The notes beneath the pieces are model-generated. The model worked only from the letters and a program-made list of their open reading frames with translations. It was not told the DNA's origin and did not search any database. A stretch of 8,558 nt of DNA from Candidatus Hydrogenedentota bacterium (GTDB taxonomy: Bacteria; Hydrogenedentota; Hydrogenedentia; Hydrogenedentales; SLHB01), in assembly GCA_003557825.1 (NCBI GenBank), contig PWNM01000082.1:1-8558 (forward strand), in the 5' to 3' direction. The translations under genes were made by a program, and so were the position numbers. This document shows, piece by piece, positions 1-5,333 of the stretch. Each line of letters begins with the position of its first letter. Position 1 is the first letter of the stretch.

Positions 1-508
1 ATGTGGCTCCCTTTTTCGAGCCATTGAGCTTGAAGGGGCTGATTTTGGGCCCGTTCGATTCGACTATACTGAGAATTCGGCCGTCCCAATAGCTTTCCAT
101 GATCGCCGCAAGCCCGTTGTCTTTGAGTCGATGGATGGCGCTCAAGCCTTTGGCGATGATCTCGCCGTGGCTGCGGTGACTCCCGTATATGTGATCCTCG
201 ACATCGAGATAGAAGCACTCGCCTACGGCGGCGCCCTCCTGCCCGATCGACAAATGGGCGGGGCCGGGATGACGATACTCGATTCCTTCGTAGGATCCCA
301 GCTTTTTGATCTGGTCCAACATGGTCTCGAACTCGCGAATCACGGCCATATCGCGGTAAATGCGCAGGCAGGCATCCGGCGTAATGGCGGATTTGCTCTT
401 GAGCTCTTCTTTGAGCGTTTTTTGATACGTGTTGATTGGAATGGGACGAAGATCGAGTGTTTCGCTTTTCCGAACCTCGTCAGGAACCACCATTATGCGT
501 TTTGTCAT
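1..508 (-). CDS. Thiamine-diphosphate-dependent 2-oxoacid dehydrogenase E1, alpha-type N-terminal part (cut by window edge)
   Basis: The reverse strand is open from an ATG at 508-506 to the left edge, giving 169 codons of a longer protein. E1 enzymes decarboxylate a 2-oxoacid (pyruvate or a branched-chain 2-oxoacid) with thiamine diphosphate and pass the acyl group to lipoyl-E2 in the cytoplasm. Visible family features are YRDMAVIREFE (residues 51-61), the PAHLSIGQEGAAVGE segment (83-97) and GSHRSHGEIIAKG (109-121), all typical of the E1 alpha fold. GGAGAGG lies 8 bases before the ATG and supports this start; a second ATG at codon 6 has no such site. After GSHRSHG the usual GGSMH-type segment does not follow within the 48 residues visible. 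This resembles the long-insert, often alpha/beta-fused E1 proteins I recall from planctomycete-like bacteria; the fusion itself lies outside the window. Substrate specificity cannot be assigned. It is transcribed divergently from ddl. Confidence 0.88.
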   Translation of the reverse strand, partial: MTKRIMVVPDEVRKSETLDLRPIPINTYQKTLKEELKSKSAITPDACLRIYRDMAVIREFETMLDQIKKLGSYEGIEYRHPGPAHLSIGQEGAAVGECFYLDVEDHIYGSHRSHGEIIAKGLSAIHRLKDNGLAAIMESYWDGRILSIVESNGPKISPFKLNGSKKGAT

Positions 509-603
509 TTGCGAGACCTCTCCGGCAGTGTGCTCTACGTTGAGTTTGGGGTTAAAAAGGGCATTCCGCTGCCTTGGGAGCCCTTAAAGCCGAATTCCGG
601 GGA

Positions 604-633
604 AGTATACCAAACGGAATACCAAGATGTCAC
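604..633 (-). promoter_or_regulatory. Predicted sigma70-type promoter for the E1 gene
   Basis: Read on the minus strand, GTGACA (633-628) matches the -35 consensus at 5 of 6 bases. After an 18-base spacer comes TATACT (609-604), preceded by TG and one base (612-610), which forms an extended -10. Transcription would start near 597, leaving a leader of about 90 bases before the ATG at 508. The prediction uses the E. coli-type consensus, and the host's own sigma preference is unknown. Confidence 0.5.
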
Positions 634-667
634 CCCCGACGTTTTCGAGCCTATTTCCCTTGGTCTA

Positions 668-676
668 TGATACAAT
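668..676 (+). promoter_or_regulatory. Predicted extended -10 promoter for ddl and the genes after it
   Basis: TG (668-669), one base, then TACAAT (671-676) forms an extended -10 element. No convincing -35 is seen at the usual distance, which extended -10 promoters tolerate. Transcription would start near 683, giving a leader of about 105 bases before the ddl ATG at 788. The rest of the 509-787 intergenic region shows no gene, clear riboswitch or repeat. Confidence 0.4.
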
Positions 677-787
677 TTTCACTTCGCAGAACGCACATTT
701 GCGAAACTTCATCGTGGCTTGCAGGATATATCCAGCAAGGCGCGGCAGCATAAACGTTTTCCCTTATTCCCAACACACGGAGTAAAC

Positions 788-1810
788 ATGAACACAAGCA
801 GCAAGCCCCATGTAATGGTGCTAATGGGCGGTGTTAGTTCCGAACACGACGTTTCCTTGCGTAGCGGCGCAAAGGTCGCGGAAAACCTGGATCCCGATCA
901 ATTCGATGTCTCGAGGGTCGTGATCGAGCGGAGCGGCGCATGGCAATTCTCCGATTTGGATGATCCGGTGTCCTTTGGCGACGCCGTGGCACGGCTGTGT
1001 ACTCTGCACATCGATTGTGTTTTCCCGGCGTTGCACGGTCCATTCGGCGAAGATGGCCGGTTGCAGGGCCTGCTCGATCTGCTTGGGTTGTCCTATGTGG
1101 GTTCGGGATGCACCGCCAGCGGCATCGCCATCGACAAAATCCGAAGTAAAGCATTGGCTCGGAGCAAAGGTGTTCGCGTAGCGCGACAACGGGTCATCCA
1201 CAGAAACCAGTGGTCCCGGGATGCGTCAGCCCTGTTGGCGTCGATCCAGGAGGAGCTTGGCTTTCCCTGTGTGATGAAAAGCCCCTGCCAGGGTTCAAGT
1301 CTGGGCATGGCCATGCCCGCGACGCGCGAGGCCTTTGAGCAGGGCATAAACGAGCTGCTCAGCATTTCAGACCACGTGCTTATCGAGGAATACCTAAAAG
1401 GAACCGAGGTCACCTGCGCCGTTCTCGACGTGGAGCCCACGCGCCCCCCTCGGGCGTTGCCCCTCACCGAGATCCGGCCCGTCTCAGCCTCTTTTTTCGA
1501 CTACGAAGCGAAATATACCCCCGGCGCTACCGAAGAAATAACCCCCGCCCGGATTCCGGACGATCTGACCCGGACGGTGCAAGAAACCGCGGTCCGGGTT
1601 CATCAGATCATCGGGTGCACGGGATTGAGCCGAAGCGATTTTATTATCGTGGACGAAACGCCCGTATGGCTCGAGGTGAATACGATGCCCGGGCTTACCG
1701 AGACTTCGTTGTTTCCCCAAGCGGCTGCGGCTGCGGGAATCGCCTTTCCCGATCTAATGGCGCAGTTGGTACGCCGGGCCATGGCAGGCAGACGCCCCAT
1801 CACCGGATAG
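788..1810 (+). CDS. ddl: D-alanine--D-alanine ligase
   Basis: This 340-residue cytoplasmic ATP-grasp enzyme joins two D-alanines to D-Ala-D-Ala for the peptidoglycan stem peptide, using ATP through an acyl-phosphate. The length is slightly above the usual 300-330. The N-terminal loop SSEHDVSLRSG carries Glu19 (E. coli DdlB Glu15 equivalent). HGPFGEDGRLQG spans residues 83-94. GSSLG (169-173) is the serine loop. FDYEAKY (237-243) ends in the Tyr equivalent to DdlB Tyr216, which favours D-Ala over D-Lac as second substrate. SRSDF (281-285), LEVNT (295-299) and PGLTETS (301-307) supply Arg282, Asp284, Glu296 and Asn298 for Mg-ATP binding. The ATG at 788 follows CGGAG with a 5-base spacer. An in-frame TTG at 719 would add 23 residues upstream of the family's N-terminus and was not used. 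It heads a rightward gene run, away from any visible mur/fts genes. Confidence 0.96.
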   Translation: MNTSSKPHVMVLMGGVSSEHDVSLRSGAKVAENLDPDQFDVSRVVIERSGAWQFSDLDDPVSFGDAVARLCTLHIDCVFPALHGPFGEDGRLQGLLDLLGLSYVGSGCTASGIAIDKIRSKALARSKGVRVARQRVIHRNQWSRDASALLASIQEELGFPCVMKSPCQGSSLGMAMPATREAFEQGINELLSISDHVLIEEYLKGTEVTCAVLDVEPTRPPRALPLTEIRPVSASFFDYEAKYTPGATEEITPARIPDDLTRTVQETAVRVHQIIGCTGLSRSDFIIVDETPVWLEVNTMPGLTETSLFPQAAAAAGIAFPDLMAQLVRRAMAGRRPITG

Positions 1811-1828
1811 CCCCTAGGAGTCCATACA

Positions 1829-2653
1829 GTGATTACTCCCTTGACCGATTATTCCCGTTTGTGTATCCATACCATGACCACCAAACCCTGGAGCCTGGCT
1901 GAAACGATTGCGGGATTTACGGAGGCAGGCGTGCCAAGCATCACCGTATGGCGACAGCACCTAGAGACCTATGGCCCCGAGAAGGCTGGACAGATGCTCC
2001 GGGACTCGGGCCTGCGCGTGGTCAGTCTATGCCGGGGTGGTTTTTTCCCGGCCGAGACCGCCGACAGCCGCCAGACCGCGATTGACGACAACCGCCGGGC
2101 CATCGCCGAAGCGGCTACTATTGGCGCGCCGCTCGTGGTATTGGTCCCGGGGGCTGTACCGGGTATGCCGCTCGATACAGCCAAAGGCCAGATCCTGGAT
2201 GGCATCGCCGCCATCCTGCCCGATGCCGAGGCGGCAGGGGTTCGTTTGGCCATCGAGCCGCTTCATCCCATGTATGCCGATTCCCGATCCGCCATCGTCA
2301 CCCTGGCCCAAGCCAACGACGCTGTGTCGGCCCTTGCATCGCCCTGGGTGGGCGTGGCTGTCGATGTCTATCATCTATGGTGGGATTCGGCTCTCGAAGA
2401 TGAGATTCGACGCGCTGAAAACACGATTTTTGCGTTCCATGTCTGCGATTGGCGCACCCCAACCAGGGATCTGCTCAATGACCGGGGACTTATGGGGGAG
2501 GGGTGCATCGACATCCGTGGAATTCGCGGAATGGTTGAACAATCCGGGTTTACGGGCGCTATCGAAGTCGAGATATTCTCGAATACCTATTGGGCCGAGG
2601 ATCAGACCGCCTATGTGGAGCGCATCAAAGTGGCGTACCAAGCCCACTGTTAG
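1829..2653 (+). CDS. Sugar phosphate isomerase/epimerase-like TIM barrel protein (AP endonuclease 2 / xylose-isomerase-like family)
   Basis: The 274-residue product fits the xylose-isomerase-like TIM barrel family, whose members isomerise or epimerise sugars, inosose or hydroxypyruvate, usually with a divalent metal. The family's metal-ligand pattern is visible: Glu143 in LAIEPLHP, Asp179 and His182 in VAVDVYHLWWD, His204 in FAFHVCDW and Glu246 in AIEVEIFS. LVVLVPG (residues 102-108) and GLMGEGCIDI (220-229) fit other barrel strands and loops. There is no signal peptide, so it should be cytoplasmic. The start is GTG at 1829, eight bases after TAGGAG; only 18 bases separate it from the ddl stop, so co-transcription with ddl is likely. 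The exact substrate cannot be read from sequence. IolE/IolI-type inosose enzymes, hydroxypyruvate isomerase or a 3-keto-sugar enzyme are all possible. Confidence 0.88.
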   Translation: MITPLTDYSRLCIHTMTTKPWSLAETIAGFTEAGVPSITVWRQHLETYGPEKAGQMLRDSGLRVVSLCRGGFFPAETADSRQTAIDDNRRAIAEAATIGAPLVVLVPGAVPGMPLDTAKGQILDGIAAILPDAEAAGVRLAIEPLHPMYADSRSAIVTLAQANDAVSALASPWVGVAVDVYHLWWDSALEDEIRRAENTIFAFHVCDWRTPTRDLLNDRGLMGEGCIDIRGIRGMVEQSGFTGAIEVEIFSNTYWAEDQTAYVERIKVAYQAHC

Positions 2654-2691
2654 GCTCATATCGCTCTAAATTAGAACACCCATGCATGCCC

Positions 2692-2722
2692 TTGATACAA
2701 AGTGGAATTCGTAGGCTAAAAT
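2692..2722 (+). promoter_or_regulatory. Possible internal promoter before the DUF6807 gene
   Basis: The 128-base gap before the next gene is AT-richer than its surroundings. It contains TTGATA (2692-2697) and, 19 bases later, TAAAAT (2717-2722). GCTAAAAT occurs twice, at 2715-2722 and 2724-2731, so a second -10 candidate sits nine bases on. The spacing is longer than ideal, so this is a weak call. Confidence 0.28.
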
Positions 2723-2766
2723 CGCTAAAATACACCGTACAAGCTGAGTACGATCCGAGAGGAAGG

Positions 2767-2774
2767 AAAAGGAG
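2767..2774 (+). promoter_or_regulatory. Ribosome binding site that sets the GTG start of the DUF6807 gene
   Basis: AAAAGGAG lies 7 bases before GTG at 2782. The reading frame stays open upstream to an ATG at 2590 inside the previous gene and also contains an ATG at 2686, but neither has a comparable site. The GTG is therefore the preferred start. Confidence 0.7.
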
Positions 2775-2781
2775 TCCAGTT

Positions 2782-3954
2782 GTGGCTGATTCGCTTCATC
2801 TAACGGTGCATGCAGGGGAGCACGCCCGCAACGATTGTCCTGTAACTGTAACGCTCCCATGGCGTTATGCCGATGTGGGCTCCATTTCCCTCATCGAGGT
2901 CAAGAGCGGAAAAGCAATCCACGCTCAAACCGAACGGATAGGACAGCAGGTTGCGCTGACTTGGATGATCGATGGCCTGAAGGCTGGCGAAACCACCGAA
3001 CTGACTGTCGCCCCCTCATCCAAGAAGAGCTCCCCGCAAAACCCAGATAGGGGCGTGACGCTGGTTTCCCACGAGACCGAAAGCAAGATCGATGTACTCG
3101 TGAAAGGGAAACTGTTTACAGCATATAACTATGGTCCCGAATGGGTTCGGCCCTTCCTCCATCCGGTTTTGGGCCCCGGCGATACACAAGTAACCCGAAG
3201 CTGGCCCATCGTGCCCGATGTTCCCGGCGAAACGACCGATCATCCGCATCATAAGTCCATCTGGGTAGCTTACGGCGAATGCGACAAGGTGGACAACTGG
3301 TCCGAAGAACCCGGCCACGGCTGGCAGCGCCATCAAGCCTTTCAGGCCCTCGAATCGGGGCCGGTGTTTGGGCGCATCGCAGCAAAAAATGCATGGTGTT
3401 ACCACAACGAGCGCAAGCAATTCGAGGAAATCCGTGATATGCGATTCTACGCTTTGCCAGGAGGCAAGCGGCTCTTCGATGTGGCGGTAACATTCCGAAT
3501 GACTGAGAAAGACGTGACTTTCCGGGATACCAAAGAAGGCGGTCTGATTTCGGTCCGCGTGGCCAGTTCGATGGACGTTCCCCGGGGAGGACGGATCGAA
3601 AATGGCTATGGCGGGATTAACGAAGAAGAAACATGGGGTAAACGGGCTCCCTGGTGCGATTACAGCGGCATCGTCGAGGATAAGCACGTGGGCATCGCCA
3701 TCCTTGACCATGAGACGAATCCGCGCTATCCCACGGGATGGCATGTGCGGGACTATGGATTGATGACCGCGAATTGCTTTGCCTGGAGTTACTATCGCCC
3801 GGAAGCAAAACAAAAGGGCCACATGAAATTCAAGAAAGGCTCGAAGACAACCTGGCGATATCGGTTATATATCCATCGGGGCGATGCGCAAAAGGGTAAG
3901 GTGGCCGATCGGTTCCACGATTTTGTAGCACCCCCTAAGGTCACAATCGGGTAA
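2782..3954 (+). CDS. DUF6807 family protein (databases often label it 'PmoA family')
   Basis: A 390-residue protein recognised as the DUF6807 family, often auto-labelled 'methane oxygenase PmoA'. That label misleads: there are no membrane helices and no link to the particulate methane monooxygenase subunit. Conserved blocks are YNYGPEWVRPFLHP (residues 115-128), the histidine cluster DHPHHKSIWVAYGE (153-166), GYGGINEEETWGKRAPW (275-291) and the DHETNPRYP and GWHVRDYGL segments (309-327). The His-rich block and the conserved Asp, Glu and Trp residues suggest a sugar- or metal-binding beta-sandwich protein, but no reaction is established to my knowledge. No signal peptide is visible from the GTG start, so a cytoplasmic location is likely. 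It follows a TIM barrel gene and precedes a phosphatase-like gene by 46 bases, which fits a catabolic unit for a sugar or polyol. Family recognition is firm; function is unknown. Confidence 0.85.
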   Translation: MADSLHLTVHAGEHARNDCPVTVTLPWRYADVGSISLIEVKSGKAIHAQTERIGQQVALTWMIDGLKAGETTELTVAPSSKKSSPQNPDRGVTLVSHETESKIDVLVKGKLFTAYNYGPEWVRPFLHPVLGPGDTQVTRSWPIVPDVPGETTDHPHHKSIWVAYGECDKVDNWSEEPGHGWQRHQAFQALESGPVFGRIAAKNAWCYHNERKQFEEIRDMRFYALPGGKRLFDVAVTFRMTEKDVTFRDTKEGGLISVRVASSMDVPRGGRIENGYGGINEEETWGKRAPWCDYSGIVEDKHVGIAILDHETNPRYPTGWHVRDYGLMTANCFAWSYYRPEAKQKGHMKFKKGSKTTWRYRLYIHRGDAQKGKVADRFHDFVAPPKVTIG

Positions 3955-4000
3955 GGACGGCATTGACCCGTTCGAGGTAAACCAGATTCCGAGGCATTCC

Positions 4001-5275
4001 ATGGCCAGCAACGCAAAAAAAGACGACGATTCGAAATCGAAAAAAGGCGGAGCGAAGGCAACCGTGAAGCGGTCTGCGTCCAAAGCATCCAATGAGGCAG
4101 CGCCACGGAAGTCGCGTTCCCGCAAAACCAACGCCTCATCCAAGAAAACGGAGGATATCGTGAACGCAACTGATTCCGAGGGCAATGACTCCGGGAATAC
4201 GAAACCGACGAGCAAGAAGCGCAAAAAAAGCGTCAAAGAGGGAACCGGCACCTCCCGAAGCAAACAAAAAGAAGCCGCGGCGGCCTCGGCCAAACCGCTG
4301 AGTCGCAACTTTCTTATCGAAATCGGCGATGCCGTGCGCGAAGCCGTCCGCCCTTACGTGCAATCGGCAAAAGGCCGCGAGCTTGTCGGATCGCCCTCGA
4401 AAAGCGAAGCGCCCTTCGAGCTCGAGAAGGTAGCCGAGAAGGCGCTACTTGCCTACCTGCGAAACGCCAAAGCTCCGGTAGCCTATTATTCCGAAGAGGC
4501 GGGATATACAACCTTTACGAGTGCCCAACCGCAGAATCTGTTGCTGATTGACCCCGTCGACGGGACCCGCGCCGCAAAGAGCGGATTCGAGAGCTGCGTC
4601 GTCTCGATTGCGAGCACCCGAACCATCGAACAGCCGACCTTTGCCGATCTGGACAATGCCTGCGTCACCGAAATCATGGGAGACCGGGTGTTCTATGCGG
4701 AAAAAGGCAAGGGGGCCCGTATCTACATCAACGGGAAGTATAAGAAGCCCAAATTGTCGAAAAACACCGACCTCGAGCTGGTGTCCTGGTCGATGACCGT
4801 TCCGGGGCGGCCAGCGGAGCTTATTTTCCCTACGGCAGCCAAGCTGATCGATCTGACCAGTTTGAAAGGCGGGTTTTTCGCCTGCAATAGCACGGCCTTC
4901 AGCCTGACCCGGTTGATCACCAACCAACTCGATGCCTGCGTCGATTTCGCCAATCGCTATCTACGCGATATTTCAGACGCGGTCGAAGACCAGTTTATCA
5001 ATGCAGGGCGAGGCATGATCATGGGAACGGTACCCTATGATTTCGCTGCGGCGCTCATGATCGTTCTCGAAGCAGGCGGCCAGGTCACCGATGCCTATGG
5101 CAAAGGATTCGACGACATGCCCCTGCTTGATAGCAGCGTGGTGAACCAGCATTCAATCATCGCCGCCTCAAACGCTGAGCTTCATAACAAGTTGTTCAAG
5201 TTCTTCGATACCCGTATCAGGCAAGTCGAAAAACTCTGGTTGCGCCGAGCCAGCCTCAACGGAGACAACTCATAA
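4001..5275 (+). CDS. Inositol-monophosphatase-like protein with a lysine-rich N-terminal tail
   Basis: The 424-residue product has two parts. Residues 1-99 are low-complexity, rich in Lys, Ser, Ala and Arg (27 Lys or Arg by count) and almost without aromatic residues, hence probably disordered. Residues 100-410 resemble the Mg-dependent, Li-sensitive phosphatase superfamily (inositol monophosphatase, 3'-phosphoadenosine phosphatase, bacterial FBPase). SEEAGY (164-169) supplies the acidic pair, DPVDGT (184-189) is the core metal motif, and PYDFAAALMIVLEAGG (345-360) matches the C-terminal WD-x-AA...EAGG motif with Tyr for Trp. The usual N-terminal T-x-A-D segment is not clear; residues 131-150 read SPSKSEAPFELEKVAEKALL instead. 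GAGG (3991-3994) precedes the ATG by 6 bases, and a second in-frame GTG with its own ribosome site lies at 4160. Usual family members are 260-280 residues, so this one is long. It closes the rightward run. Substrate unknown; weakened or altered activity is possible. Confidence 0.85.
   Translation: MASNAKKDDDSKSKKGGAKATVKRSASKASNEAAPRKSRSRKTNASSKKTEDIVNATDSEGNDSGNTKPTSKKRKKSVKEGTGTSRSKQKEAAAASAKPLSRNFLIEIGDAVREAVRPYVQSAKGRELVGSPSKSEAPFELEKVAEKALLAYLRNAKAPVAYYSEEAGYTTFTSAQPQNLLLIDPVDGTRAAKSGFESCVVSIASTRTIEQPTFADLDNACVTEIMGDRVFYAEKGKGARIYINGKYKKPKLSKNTDLELVSWSMTVPGRPAELIFPTAAKLIDLTSLKGGFFACNSTAFSLTRLITNQLDACVDFANRYLRDISDAVEDQFINAGRGMIMGTVPYDFAAALMIVLEAGGQVTDAYGKGFDDMPLLDSSVVNQHSIIAASNAELHNKLFKFFDTRIRQVEKLWLRRASLNGDNS
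4148..4162 (+). promoter_or_regulatory. Possible internal ribosome binding site and GTG start within the phosphatase-like gene
   Basis: ACGGAGG (4148-4154) lies 5 bases before an in-frame GTG at 4160-4162, codon 54. Starting here would give a 371-residue product that keeps the whole phosphatase-like domain but only half of the basic tail. The site is better than the GAGG before the annotated ATG, but it may be chance within AAG/GAG-rich codons. Confidence 0.3.
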
Positions 5276-5280
5276 TTCAA

Positions 5281-5317
5281 ACGGGGAGACGCTCTGAAAC
5301 GTCTCCCCGTCTTTGTT
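5281..5317. terminator. Bidirectional rho-independent terminator between convergent gene runs
   Basis: ACGGGGAGACG (5281-5291) pairs perfectly with CGTCTCCCCGT (5300-5310) across an 8-base loop, giving an 11-bp GC-rich stem. It sits 5 bases after the plus-strand phosphatase-like stop and is followed by CTTTGTT. On the minus strand it lies 24 bases beyond the stop of the secreted nucleoside-hydrolase-like gene and is followed by TTTGAATTA. Both U-tracts are imperfect. Confidence 0.8.
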
Positions 5318-5333
5318 GCCATTCTACAAGCGC

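Noticed and set aside
131..670. A 179-codon open frame on the plus strand
   Set aside because: It is antisense to the E1 gene for most of its length. The minus-strand translation shows clear E1 motifs, while this one has no recognisable domain and starts without a good ribosome site.
719..787. A 23-codon N-terminal extension of ddl from TTG
   Set aside because: The ATG at 788 has a ribosome site at good spacing and begins where the Ddl family normally begins.
2590..2781. A 64-codon upstream extension of the DUF6807 gene overlapping the TIM barrel gene
   Set aside because: There is no ribosome site at 2590 or 2686, whereas AAAAGGAG sits directly before the GTG at 2782, where family-like sequence begins.
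3016..3822. A 268-codon minus-strand open frame
   Set aside because: It is antisense to the DUF6807 gene. The translation has no coherent domain, and the plus-strand frame carries the conserved blocks.
2782..3954. A particulate methane monooxygenase subunit, as the 'PmoA' label would imply
   Set aside because: The protein has no membrane helices and matches DUF6807 blocks; the label is a naming artefact and gives no evidence of methane oxidation.
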